Assembly (NCBI GenBank): GCA_940671915.1
Contig: CALNVZ010000174.1
Location: 78,351,861-78,415,860, forward strand
Origin: Paracentrotus lividus
Lineage: Eukaryota; Echinodermata; Echinoidea; Camarodonta; Echinidae
Direction of reading: 5' to 3'
Length of the DNA stretch: 64,000 nt
Below, piece by piece: positions 36,221 to 54,549 of this stretch. The position numbers and the translations under genes were made by a program. Positions within the stretch are counted from its first letter, which is position 1; the number at the start of each line of letters is the position of its first letter. Under the pieces are notes generated by a model, which did not search any database, was not told the DNA's origin, and worked only from the letters and a program-made list of their open reading frames with translations.

Positions 36221-37437
36221 TTATATAAATGTTTATCTTGCATGTCTATAGTATCTGTATTTATGTAGTTTCTCCTCACAAACATAACAATGGCTTCTTG
36301 TATGGTGTCTTGGTCGAGGAATTGAAGACATTGACAAATTATTGCGAAGAAAATTTTCATATTTGAAGAAAAATTATTTCACTATTAGAAAAACCTTAAA
36401 ATGAATAATATCAAGGTGGATAAGCTTGTCAAGCTAGCAAAAGTCAGCATTTCATATCCTAAGATTTACTAAACTCAACCTGAATGTAGCATTGTTTCTC
36501 AAATCAATGTAGTTTACCAATATCCATAATAAATTCTTGATTTTCCGTTACATCCTACTATCAGGAAAATAGAAAAGTTTCATCTTCATATAGATGTGTA
36601 TATTTTACATCTTACAGGATATTTGACATACTTCTGCATTCTCAAGAGTTTAGGATAAAATATCTGGTAGTCATCGTTTCCTAAGAACAAACAACATATC
36701 TCATTAAGACACATCTGAGACAAAAATCCTTTTTTCTTTTTATTGCTATTCATATAAATTGAGCACTGCAATACGTGAATTGCATGAAACAAATTGATGT
36801 GGCTTTTGTATTAAATTTTTTTGTGTTAAAGAATAAGTAATTTTTTAAAACAAATCTTAACATATATATTTGATATATACTCAACCCAACAGAAGAAATC
36901 AGCGCTCCCTCAATAATTAAAATTTTAAAAGGCAACAATTTTCTTTTTCATTGATATACATTTAATTACTGTATTGTTTCAGTCCATGAGAGAGTCACTA
37001 CTCTTGTTCACGGGATTCTGGATGATTAGAAAAACACAACATTATCATCTCAATTGTTTCACAATAATGACAAAGTGTGATGGAACTAAACCACAATAAA
37101 CACTTTATTTCTATTGCAAAAAGGGGAAAAAAAAAAGAAATTATTTAATACATATTCTAATCAACTATAGTCATCCATTGAACATGATGAATAGGACCAG
37201 CTATTTCCTTGGCTTTCACAAAATTATACTGAAAGTGAACACATAGGTTGCAGAATTAGGATCAGAGAAATGGCCTTTTTTAATGAAATCTTGTTGTTCA
37301 ATACAATGTTTATTGAACTTCTGTAATTATACTTGTGGCCTCCCTACCCATGGGCATCACAGAATAAATTTGAATGGATATTATTTTTTCTATTTTATGA
37401 GGCATCAGCTGGGAAAAAAATATTAGACCAAGCATGT

Positions 37438-37462
37438 NNNNNNNNNNNNNNNNNNNNNNNNN
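37438..37462. other. 25-N gap at the junction of the two 21-kb copies
   Basis: Exactly 25 undetermined bases. Sequence to the left matches the end of copy 2 (about 59046). Sequence to the right matches about 16484. Confidence 0.97.
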
Positions 37463-38148
37463 CTCGGCCAGGAAACATCTACTAAAATGTTTAACCTGTG
37501 TAGAGAGCATGCGCATTTCATCGCTCCACATGCTGTTTGAGTTGTAATCAGATTTAATGGTTCATGACACTCTACAAATGTGTTTTGAGCAGGAGAGTAA
37601 TATCTCACATTACCCAATGTTCTTCTCTAGACAAATATGTGGTTAAGTTATGGCTCTCATTTTTATATATAGGAAATTATGTTCTTAGGCTTGTATTTGC
37701 TGTTTCACCATGAATACCTATTAAGCTAAGAAAGAAAAAAAACTCTCCAAATATGTTCGCCCTCCTCAGGGCAATTGTAACAATTGTGTGACAAACTATC
37801 ATAACTTTACCCCATATCATGCATATAGCAAGTGGAAAATATAATTAAATGAGTCAAGCATATAATGTTGTATCATAATTAGTTATATGTGGTTAATGTT
37901 TCAATCTTGGATCCATCAAGTGAATAAATTTGATAAAGAAAAAAATGTTACAATTTCCCTGTAGGTGTTTACAATTGCCCATGTTGTGGGGCAATTGTAA
38001 CACTTGACCTCTTGTTTTGAAACAATATTGGCTTCAAACCTTTCATATGTTGAGCTAAGATATGCATATTTTGTTTCATTAAGTTTTAAGCAAGTATTTG
38101 GCTATAATAAAGTTGATAAGTCAAATTTGAAGGGGAAAAAAAGTGTTA

Positions 38149-38389
38149 AGGCCTCGTCACACCGAGTCCGGTCGGGGTCATGGCACGGGCCCGTTCCGTT
38201 CAACAATGGGCAAAACGGTCGAAATGAATCGGCCGTGTACTATTGCAATGAGACTGGTCACATCAAACACGGGCTATGCCATATAATAGCCGGAACGGGA
38301 ACCGGTACGGTTTTATGGGATCGCTCATGGAGCGATTTGAGACGGTTTGCCGTACCGGTCACCGGACCGGACTCGGTGTGACGAGGCCT
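38149..38389. mobile_element. Harbinger-like MITE, copy 2
   Basis: The same insertion as 17178-17419, at the same site with the same TTA flanks, differing by a few one-base indels. It is therefore part of the duplicated segment, not an independent insertion. Confidence 0.88.
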
Positions 38390-39698
38390 TTACAATTGTC
38401 CCCGGTCTCCCCTACATATAGTCCTAATGCAAGTGCTAAATTGCTGCATATAATACCCTGCATTGTACTCTCTCTCTCTCTCTTTCTTCCTCTCTTTGAC
38501 CAAAGACATCCATGCTCTGAAAAAATTCACTTAATCTGAGCATCTCCAAACAGAATAACAGCAAGTTGCACAGTTCATACAAATTGCTTCAAAGGAATTG
38601 TATTTGGTTTCCATGGTAACACGTCAATGTATGAACACAATAAGGCAGAGTTGTGAAGGATAATATAGTACTGCAATCTAGCTACAATGTAGGTGCAAAC
38701 TTACTGTCATATGAGAAACTATTCCTCAAAAACCAATTGCTTAATCTATTAAATGAGGAAATACTACTTATACTTTTCCCCTAAAGTTAAGAGCTGATAC
38801 CACAATGAGCATTCCATAATGCTCAAGCCTTTTGTGAGGTTTAATTAATACTTTAAAAAACCCCACAAAAACACTAAAACAAACAAACAAAAATAAAAAA
38901 CATTGGGCCCCATTTCTTCATAAGTCAGCTACAAAACTGTTCTTCTTGAGATACGATACACAAGCGTAGTTTAGTTCTAATAAGGCCCATATTTTGTGTA
39001 ACACTGGGTCATAATAACAGCTGAAAAGTAGTAAAATCCAATTTTAGCACATGTTGATCAGCAAACTAAGATAATTCAAAACATCAATATTTTTATCAAT
39101 ATTTCTTATTTTTATGATAAATAATAATGGGGGCATCACCATACCAAGGCTACACACAAAATGGAATACAATTAAAGACATTAATGTCAATATTTTACCA
39201 ATAAACTCAAAAGGAAATACTGGTCAATTAGTTCATCATCAGTGCCTGCCTCAAACCCCATCTCATATTCTTATCAATTCTTTCAACTGTCCTACTAGTA
39301 AAACGCTTATACCAACTATTCAATTTCCTTTATTTTAACCAATTAAGAATTATATGTACCTGCACAAAAAAAAAATCTTCAAACATTGAAGCTAGGTTAT
39401 TTTAGGTTTTTAAACCATTTCTAAAATTGTGTTCACAAATGAAAGAATGATACAATTTTCAAAAAATCTGTGACTCATTCAACATGTTACATTGCAAAAA
39501 TATATTTCTAAATTTTACTCAAGCGTACAATCAGAACTGCATGAATTATACTTTAAGGGAATCTCCTATTATGAGAAATAAACAAAGTCATTGTGAACTT
39601 TCAAATTATTCTTATGTGTTTACATTTTGGAACAATATCATAGTGAAAACGTTCACTGGCAAGTACTGCTCTTCAAACACAGTATATATTCTTATGAC

Positions 39699-39820
39699 AC
39701 CCCCCCCCCCCCCAAAAAAAAAAAACAAACAAACAAACAAAACAAAACAAACAAAACAAAACAAAACAAACAAAACAAAACAAAACAAACAAAACAAAAC
39801 AAAAAACAAAAAAAAAAAAC
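39699..39820. repeat. Poly-C, poly-A and (AAAAC)n tract, copy 2
   Basis: Second copy of the tract at 18736-18860, with different unit numbers. Confidence 0.85.
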
Positions 39821-40928
39821 AGCTGAAATGTTACTTTGTACTAGGAAAGCAAGCATTTAGTCAGTAACATGCATTTCTTTGTGTGTACAAGTATGCGACT
39901 TCAGCAGAATTCAGTTAATTTCTCATCATTTTGTTGATTGTAAACCTGACAAACACACAGGAATTCTCATGTTCTGAGGTTAAACCTCAACCTTTTCAAA
40001 TTACTTTGAGACAGTTTCTTCCATAATTTAATATCACGACCATAACATTAATTTCCTTTAAAAGCTTTTACACCTTCAATGATGAATTAATACAGTGCCT
40101 AAAATTTACAGCCCATGCGTTAAAATACATTGACTGGTATGTTGACAGGGTGTAGTTGCAACATATGACCTTTGATCCTGTCTGTCGTCTGAAATTGATT
40201 CGATTAACATTTGAAGTTAGAGCATACATAATGCATTGCACATTACACTCTAGCTACATTTACATTGACTCACTATTTTAGCAATGTAGGGGTATAGCCT
40301 ACATGTGTTACCTACTTCACATGTACCATTGCCAAGTTGTCGCAGAGAGAGATGGAGAGAGATAAAATAAAATAGTTTTAAAGTACTGAGAAAGTGAGAT
40401 ACAAAATACAGTCAAAGCAAATACGATCAATTCATAAAATTTTAAGAAAACACCACTACATTGTAGCAAACATTTCAATATATAATTGTCATGCATTCAA
40501 TACCTTCAATACATTTGTATGTCTTTAATGAACATAAAAGGCACATTTGCTGATGTGTCTTTTTTTTTTCTTCAATCACAGGAAAGCAACGTACACAAAC
40601 CAATCTGTAAAAAACGTCACAAAAGCTTTCAGTTTAAGAAATATACACAATGTAATGTGAAACGTAAACTTTGACAAAAAAACATACAAGTGTCGAGATC
40701 CAAGCATAAACTGCTGAATTCAACACTCAATCATCGGTCTTTTCTGCTACTAGATGTTCACTATTGAGCCATTCTTGATCATGGTTTGTTATCGATGACA
40801 ACAATTTATACAAGATTTTATTACATCCACTATAACATTTGTACCTTGTGAACATCATATATTTGTAACTTGATATTGATAAACAAATTAAACATAACAG
40901 AACCTGGGTCTGATTATAAACAACAATA

Positions 40929-41350
40929 GGCGGTGCTGCGCACTAGCTCACGCAAGCTATTTCAAATAGCACGCTATTTGTGATCTGATGAATTAGCTCA
41001 ATCAGAGCAGATCCGACTTTGTGTCAAATAGCACGCTAATTGGAGGTAATCCAAGCCCGAGTCATCTTATGATTGTTTGAAAAATCTCAAGCTGGTATGC
41101 GGTTTTAGCACGAAATAGTGCGCTTATAGCGCGGTGCTGCACTTGCTCTAGCGAAATTCAAAATTGGCAACTGTGCGTGTATTCGCTGGCGGTAGTTACA
41201 AGTTGCGTAATGCACATCGGGCTTGTTTGTTCAAGGTCATGCTCTGTCGTAAATGGGAAATGTTAAAATAGCTTGAGCTAGTGCAGGACCAGTTCCCTTT
41301 CCAGGGTTTTTCCCGATCCATCAATTAGTTTGAGCTAGTGCAGCAGCGCC
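40929..41350. mobile_element. MITE with GGCGSTGCTGCACTAGCTCA ends, copy 2
   Basis: Same insertion as 19973-20398 with the same TA flanks and a few single-base indels. Confidence 0.85.
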
Positions 41351-43878
41351 TAATGTATCAGACCCCTAAATCTGATTCAGTACAGACAAGCCAAACTGAT
41401 CCATTAAGATTTATTGGCACAATCATATTTATCAGAATACTTTTGCAAATGTCAGATAAGCAAGTTGTTTACAAAGTGAAAAAAGGTATTAATACAAACA
41501 TGTACATGTAGATGTTGAGATAAATGATTTTCAGATTCAAGATACAAGGCAAATAAGGCATCTTGGTAATTGTGTTGCTTTTCTGTCAAATGATTCAAAA
41601 TGCTAGAATATTCCATTCTTTCTTTTAAAATGAATATTGAAATTTTGCCATGTGGGTGAACCCAAATCAAAAGATTTTTTAAAGTACATATACAATAAGT
41701 ATACATTTAATTACATACATGTACATGTAACTGAGTTTCTGAACAAGACAATATTCAAGTAACATAAAACCTTGAAACCTATCTAGGTAATTTTGGCTGA
41801 TTGTACCCTGTTAAAAATAGTTGATTGTTTCAGCCAAAATGTGACTTGCACAAATTAAAGTCATAATCCATGACACGTTTCTGTTTATCTCATCAAATTT
41901 ACTTCCTACATATAACTTCCTGATGCCAACTTCCCTTTAAAGTCACAAATTCAATAATGTCCAACCAATATTGCAATTATCTTAATCTTATTATTCCATT
42001 ACAGTATTGGCAAGAAGTTTCCTACTGGCAGGCCTAATGAGTTGGACAAACATACTGCACATGCATACAAAGGATTTTCAGCTGGTTATTTAACAAGCAG
42101 AAACAAATCTTACAAGACTTATCAATGACAATCATCATGAATTAAACATTTGAAACACAGATTAAATATTAAAGTAAATGAAGAAATTGGAGAGAAATCA
42201 AGATAATAAAAGAGAAAAGAATAATCAAATGCAGTTACATTGATTAGATAAAAAGGCTATAAAACACTGGCAAGTGTACATAAATAATGACTATGTACAA
42301 GGACATATCTTGCTCATTAAATACTGTTAAGACTTGTAGTCAGTACTTTTGTAATTTTAGATACAGTCATGTTCTAAACACTTTTTCATCTCAAATAGAA
42401 TGCACTCAAAATTCCTGAGAATCAACACATTCTTTAACTTTTTTTCACGCATTCAGATTACACCGATTCATAAGTTAACTTTGTGCATGATACACGGACA
42501 GAAATGCAAAAGAAAAATCTTACTTTGTTCAAAATTTGAAAAATAATTAGCTTATTATCTGCTTTCAAGACAATATACACAATAAAATAACTTGGAAAAC
42601 TATACATGAAAACACATTAAATCTTTGTTTAGACAAGGATTTCTGTCTTCTGCAGTTAGCTTGCCTCTTTAATCGTCGAAGGAGACAAAAAATCCCTCTG
42701 GGTGTTTCCCCAAGTTGTTTGTAAAGTTACAATGACTTTAAAACAACTGCAACATCTTCTTGGGTACTATACTAATCACATGTGATATCATTTAGTACAA
42801 AAACTGATCACCAGTCGTTCGTAAAGTCATTCATACTTCACGAATGACTTGGTAAACACAACCAGGGTCTACTCCTTATTGAAGGAAGACATTCAATGAC
42901 CATTTTGATTTTACATGGATATGGCTTTCCGCATCAATAACTTGTATTGAAATTACATTTTTGAAAAGTAGTTTGGGGAGTCCTATCAACATACATTTAA
43001 GTGTGGCAAGACTAAACTCGGAACAAAATACTGAAATAAACTCTGCAAAGCTTCATCCTAGAAAACCACTTACCATAGACTATGGTATTAGTTGTCAATA
43101 GACTACAGAGCTACATGTAGCTAAATATACATGAACTGCTCAAAGATATTTACAGCGTAATCTTAAGATTCAATTAAATACATGTGTAGTAACTAGTAAT
43201 GAATTTGGATTTAAAGTGTACGCTCTCCATTCCACAAGGAAGCTAAGATACCCTTTGAACATATATATGCTTATCAGTCTCAATGACGTTCCCATTCTAC
43301 TGAGTACCCATTTAACACCTGGGTGAGGTGAAGCAATATAGATAAAATGCCTTGCTCAAGGACACACATGCAAGTGATACCCACTACCCATCATCCCCAC
43401 ACGATTGATCATAGCACTCCATTATGACATGTCTAGAAGTACTGAGTAGGATCAACACAAAACAAGTCAATGTCATGCATCAAGAAAAGCTAAAAACATG
43501 CAGAAAAGTTTTCTTATGAATACACCATCAACTATTAAAATATGCTAAGTTCAACTTTCCATTGATTGCTCAATCAAACTTAAATGTTCAAGGGCTTTCC
43601 ATCAATTCATTTCCACATCCCATTTGATACATTATGTAGTACACTGAGATAAATCCACATCGCTCCACTGAATTCGTGCAATAAGCATCATACACCATTT
43701 ATATTCTAGCCTACTGCTTTCAGTTATTAATTTAAAAGGTTTTCAACTAGAAACTAGAAAACCTGGCATGAAAATCCTCCATTCTATAGCTGGCAGCTGG
43801 CCAGGCTACAAGATGCAATCCTAGACGCAATGCCAAACAAATTCCATTATTCCATAATTTGTTCTTTCCAGTGCTGAC

Positions 43879-49027
<5,149 letters not shown>

Positions 49028-49197
49028 ATCTGTATTGTTGATTTTACTGTTCCTAGAATATTTTCCTTACGCCGGCTTACTCGATCTAAGTTTATAGTTT
49101 TTATACTGCAGACTGCAGTGCAAGGCCACTGTCTTTAGAGAGCGTTAGCTGGATGAATGAAGTAAATGGTGGATCGCTGCACAACTGCTGAACATCA

Positions 49198-50577
49198 TCA
49201 TGATATCATGTCGATCGACAACAAATACTTCCCCGTCGCGTCGCGGTCCCCGCTCACAAATGGTCTCCGCTCTGCCTCGTAGCTTCCAGCAGATCCACTC
49301 CACACAGTCACAGATAGGTGTTCTAACTTTCCAATATTATACGTTTTGAAATTATTGTAGACAGTAGCTAGTATGTCATTCGGGTAGTTGCGAGGTGGAT
49401 TGTTTTTCTCTTGAACTTGGCGATAGGTAGAGAAATAGTTGGCATTCCGATGTTCGTGATCATCATCATCATTGTCCCAAATGCAAGGGGATATTGCAGC
49501 TAGCTTATTGAGAGACCTTATAATTTGGAGATATTTCACGATGTAGTAATTCCGTAGTTCAGTGTACTGTGTCCGTGCGTCTAAAAAGAAAAACCAAACA
49601 GAAAAGTAACACACGCAAATCGTGTACGCTCTAGATGAGATACTGGTAGATGAGGAATCCCGATATGAGGCCGAGGAACCCCGCTCGCGTCTCCTTTTTT
49701 TGATGCAACTCCCCAAAATGTCTTTTGCCCGAGAAATGTTAAAAGATTGCGTCTAAATAAAAATGGAAACTTAAATTTTGTAAGATAATCATAGAAATTC
49801 CCTATGCTAAAATTCATTCCAGAATAATGATAACAATTTGGTACAGCATAAAATAAAAATATTGAAAATACCATGTTATAACTCCGGTTGGGGCGGGATA
49901 TTAGCATATTATTACATTGTGTCTATACTTTTCATTTCCATATTCGAATACAGAAAGTGCATCTATAGTCAAACTCTGGACTTTTTAAATGTGGCCCAAA
50001 TTTGACCCGGGTAATAATAATGATATGATGCACTTTGAGTACTCTACAGAGTTTATTTGGTGCAATACAAATCATTATTATTTACATTATCTATCGTTCT
50101 AGAATTCTTGAAAAAAAAGTTGGTATTTAAGAATAATTTGGACACTGGACCCTACAAATTCTACTCCCTCAACAAAATCATCCCAAGAATACAATATGTT
50201 CATTATTCTTTTGTAATTCTCTTTGCTGATGCACTGCTCTTCCACGTTCATGTTGCTCTCTCACCCCTTTTCTCTCTCTTTTTATATCTCTCTCTCCTTC
50301 CCTTCCTCTCTTCTAGTTTTAGCTCCTTGTTATCAATCTTGCTCTCTTTACTAATGATTTTCTTTCCTCTTTCCGTCATGCACAGACATCCGTTTTATGT
50401 CATAATTAATAGCTGAATAGTTAAAATTAAAACTTCTTATTACTTGGTTACATACGAGTAGAATGATGGTTCAATTTAATAATTGGCACTTTTTGGCCAT
50501 TCTGTTTACTGCTTCTACGAATACCTCCCCCACCCCCCAAAAAAACAAAACAAAACAAACAACAACAACAAAAAACA

Positions 50578-50609
<32 letters not shown>

Positions 50610-53375
50610 CACATTTTCCTTTTATTTCACAGATAGATCTTTATTCACATTTCAGCTATATACAGCACAGAATTGTAAAAGTTATATAATAATACATGAT
50701 TAACACTTGAGAAAATTCCTGGCTTTAGAACTTTGTTTGGAAATCAACTTTTGTGTTCTTTCATTAGGTGGAGTCATACATATACAGTAGCGAATCCAGC
50801 ATCAGATCTGACAAAGAATTGTATCGGCCAATGAACAAACATAATAGAGTCACTATTGTCCCCAGACAACTGGGCTGATCAAATGCTGAAGCTTGATCCG
50901 CACCTGGTAGGCCTATAGATGATACAATGAAACAGTTTAATATTTGAAAATGAAGGATCAAGGGGCAATATGATATGATTTTTTTGGCAACTGATCCCTT
51001 GAAATAGCTCACATAGCACGTTATATAAATATATCCGTCATAACAATAGAACACCCTGCAAGATTAATAGGTCACTTGAAATAATTACATCAAAGTTGAT
51101 ACAGTCACTATTTACATGTAGTATTAAAAGTGAAGTAGAAATAGTAATGGCAGCCAATAGCGAGTGTGTATGCATGTCATGTCCAGGTTTCAATTTTAGG
51201 CAGCCTTCTTACAGTGTATTTTTAAGTGCAGCACTGTGCATTTTAGGGTGCAGTACTGTGCATTATGGATCCATCACTTTACCTATGGTGCATGAAAACT
51301 GAGACGCCATGGAATGTGCTTCTTTTTTCTGAGAGAAGGCCATGGTAAAGATATAAATGCGCTTAAGCAGATGTTAACTCTACGTCTGTGCGATCCAAGG
51401 ATATTTGGAGGGGCTTAAACAAATTTTGCACTGCAAATTCATGATGCCATCACGTTTTATAAAACAAACAATCCAAAGGTTTAAAGTCATGATGTTAATG
51501 GTGATGCAAAAACAATATCATGCAAATGCATGTTGTAAATACCCTCGATTGCGCTGCATCACCACTAACACACTCAAAACTGTGTATTATTTCTATAATA
51601 TAAAGACAGGGCTAATCAGCCACAAGGACATGATAAGTAGGATAGAAACCTGGGAAGAACAGAAAACAATTCTTAAAACATTGATGGTGCATGTAGTCAT
51701 TGTATAATACAATTCCCCCAAGGACTCACTCGTAATTTATTTCAGATGAAATTACTGTAGTTTCATATAGCCTACATCATCAAGAATGAACTTCAAGGAC
51801 TCAAAAACTTGTGATGCTTTTTCCTTATACCCCACTTTGTTCTATATTACATGGCAGAGATATATCAATTCCAATCAACTGCTATTATAAACATACCTCT
51901 GGTAATGATAACCTAACCATAATGGAATATGATCAACGTTGTATGGATAAATAAAAATGAAAAAATGAAATTGATTAAATAGTGACCAAATCTCTCGCCA
52001 ATTATTTGAGAAAAAAAAGACATTACAAAGTTTAAATTATAGAGCTCTTTATGTTAAAATAGAGCACGTTTCTCTCTGTATATCAAATCTTGGCAACTTG
52101 CCTCTGCCGATATCAGCCTATATCATTCTATTGATCGTAATAAATTTAACTGAATACACTCTAAATGCTTTTCTGGATTTGACAAGAGTATCCAATTTCT
52201 GGTTACTTTTGTATCCCCCAATAAAAACAAAACAAAACAAAACACAATACAACACAGTTACAGTGTTTCAAAATGTACAGTTTGGGAAAAGATTATTAGA
52301 CCAAGCTCTTTTTCATAAGGGTTTAGTGTGTGTGTGTTTTTCTCTTTGTGTGGTAAGAAAACAGAATAAACACAAACTAACTCTACTTTTATACAGTCTT
52401 CAGTAATTATATCATTGACATATAGGCCTTTCTTTACAATCTAAATGGCGCTCTTGTCCAATGAGAGGAAAAGACCTTGGTCTAATAATTATTGCATGAG
52501 CTGTAATATTAAGACTTTGCTTATCTCGATCACAAACCGAATCCATTCAATGTGAGTCTCAGCATAATAAAAAACGTATTTTGTTGGTAATAATATATCT
52601 ATAAATCTATCTATTTAACTATAATATATCTATTCATACAGAAAACAATATCACTTAGAACATTAATGTGAATCAAATAGCTTACTGAGATTCAGGTTGG
52701 TTTCAAAATAACAAGACTCAAATTCTTTTCGCTTAAAGGTAGTGTCATCCTTTTTCACAAATTGCAAAAACTAATGCAACTTGGCATAACTTTAGAATAT
52801 GATCGACCTATACTGTCTATTCAATCTGACTGTCATAGGTTGCCTAGATCAATAATATGAAACGAATATCTGACTACCAATCTAGACCAGCTCTCCATCA
52901 GCATCGTTGATATTACAGCGCGTGCAGCTCATTGCTCAGCACAGACCACACACTGCAATATACACACAGTGTATCTTCGTGCATTATTCTCTGCGCTAAA
53001 GGTCAACGGTCGATTTTAATTTTGCATCATACATTTAATTTTCGAAGTACAAAAAAATTAGGAATGAATTTTGATAATTGCAATATAATGACAAACATTC
53101 ACATTTGAGCTTAATCACTTTGTGGGAAGATATATTCAATGACATAATACTGTATCTTTTAAAAAACTAGAAATGTAAGATATTTGCCTGCAAAAGGATG
53201 ACACGGTCTTTAACCAGCAAGGGTTTCAATGGTTTCCGACATCTTCCTCAGAAAACAGTATCTCGCCAGTCTATTATCCTCGAGCTTGTACAAAGATAGA
53301 GCTTTGTGCTCGGATAGAATAGCCTGGCCAGACTCTTTTTTCCGGCCATCAAACTGAGGAAGATGTCTCAACCAT
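49198..53375 (-). CDS. Unrecognised candidate gene between SCFD1 and FAM89, copy 2
   Basis: I do not recognise this protein. A likely first exon (53215-53375) has ATG and then, after one or two indels, a long coding-like run including KKESGQAILSEHKALSLY and LEDNRLARYCFLRKMSETI, with a GTTAAAG donor. A likely last exon (49198 to about 49579) follows a TTTTTCTTTTTAG acceptor and reads ARTQYTELRNYYIVKYLQII, then NANYFSTYRQVQEKNNPP and SGDRDATGKYLLSIDMIS before a stop. A serine-rich exon (GSSASYRDSSSTSISSR) may lie at about 49605-49716, and another piece near 50790-50912. The exon chain is not proven. The 3' end would lie only about 170 bases from the FAM89 start on the same strand. Confidence 0.4.
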
Positions 53376-54522
53376 AGATATTGAAAACCGTCAAAGTAAG
53401 AGAAAGAGTAAAATGGTTGAGCTAAAAAAAATTTGAGTCTCGTTTGAATTCAGCACACTATCATTGTAGAGTGTTCTGACAGGTTTATATGCATTAACAA
53501 CAGCTGGTCTAACATTAGCTGAGCCAATTCATTGATTTTCTTATACCACATGGGCTTAATCCATTTGGTCTACTAATGATAATTTCCCTATGATCCAATA
53601 CATACTTGGACCAACGGACAATTCATCTAATAGCCCAATTTCTAATTGCATTTTCTTCTTATCCCCAAATAAGTATTTGGTCTATTACAATTTTTTTTCT
53701 TTACAGAATTGACTTAGTGGTGTTTGACCAAGTTTACATTAGATGAAATGGACATAAGACAAAATTGGAATTAGACAAAAATCTGGTAAATAGCCGAGGT
53801 GGCAATGAGACCAAAAGGTATTTGGACAAACTAGTTTTAGATGAAATTGAATTAGACCATTTGGAATGAGACCAAATAAACAAAGTGAGTTTAGACCAAT
53901 TGGCATTTTACCTTCTGGCCTTCTGAATTCACGAGATACTTGAGTGCTTGGATACAAAAACAAGAATTTACGTTCAAACATTTACTTCCTGTTTTGAAAA
54001 ATGAAAAGTCATAATAATAAACAAATACTGATCTTTACCAATTTTTTGGTCAGGATTCTCAACTTAAAAGAGACTCTGTACATGTGCGATTGAATATACA
54101 TGTACATGTGTAAATAAATAATAGATAATGAAACATTGCAAGTCGCAGAATTGTATAATAATAGCTTTACAATTGAGCAATTACTTTCAATAATCAATTT
54201 ATAATTTTTGAATCAATAACAAAATATAATTTACTTATGCAACATACAAAACTGTGTGTTATTTAAGGTGGCATGATACTCTAATTCAGCTGGGTTGCGT
54301 AAATGGCATTTGGTCTGGATTACTGAGAATATTTTTAATAGCCCACCAGAATAGGTGTTGACATAATTTTGATATTTTTTCAATCCACTGGTATCAAGTC
54401 ACTAAATTCAATGGTCAATTGAATCGACCATAGTTTGAATAAATGTGCCCTGTTTTATCAGTAGGTCTGTTACATATTTAGGAGATGTTGATGTTTCATC
54501 TCTTTCCAAAAGAAGTCCATTT

Positions 54523-54549
54523 TCAATGTTCCTCCCCCAGTAGAGTTAT
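54523..54549 (-). CDS. SCFD1: SCFD1 last coding exon, copy 2
   Basis: Reads ITLLGEEH and TGA after CTTTTCAG, in the place of the short LSQLGQK-type end of vertebrate SCFD1. Copy 1 (33223-33267) reads ITLLGEKHENDLKR and stop, so the true C-terminus is uncertain by about six residues. Confidence 0.8.
   Translation of the reverse strand: MTLLGEEH

Larger units (their letters stand above)
33223..37017 (-). pseudogene. SCFD1: SCFD1 3' exons, copy 1 (truncated and frameshifted)
   Basis: Five exon equivalents are present: about 36970-37017, 36632-36680, 36236-36329, 35056-35131 and the last exon 33223-33267. Compared with copy 2 they are 48, 49, 94 and 76 bases instead of 54, 53, 103 and 84, so four of five lose frame, and the first lacks a normal donor (GTAATT). 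The last exon is open (ITLLGEKHENDLKR and TGA). The seven upstream exons do not exist beside this copy, because the 25-N junction follows at 37438. Confidence 0.85.
16484..37437. repeat. 21-kb duplicated block, copy 1
   Basis: Collinear with 37463-59046. The offset is 20982 at the left, 20967 near 18162, 20917 at FAM89 exon 1, 21282 at the last SCFD1 exon and 21568 near 36970. Copy 1 is therefore about 600 bases shorter across its right half. Most differences are single-base indels. Confidence 0.95.
38390..43878. other. Non-coding stretch, copy 2 of 17445-22929
   Basis: No gene seen; same repeats as copy 1, listed separately. Confidence 0.6.
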
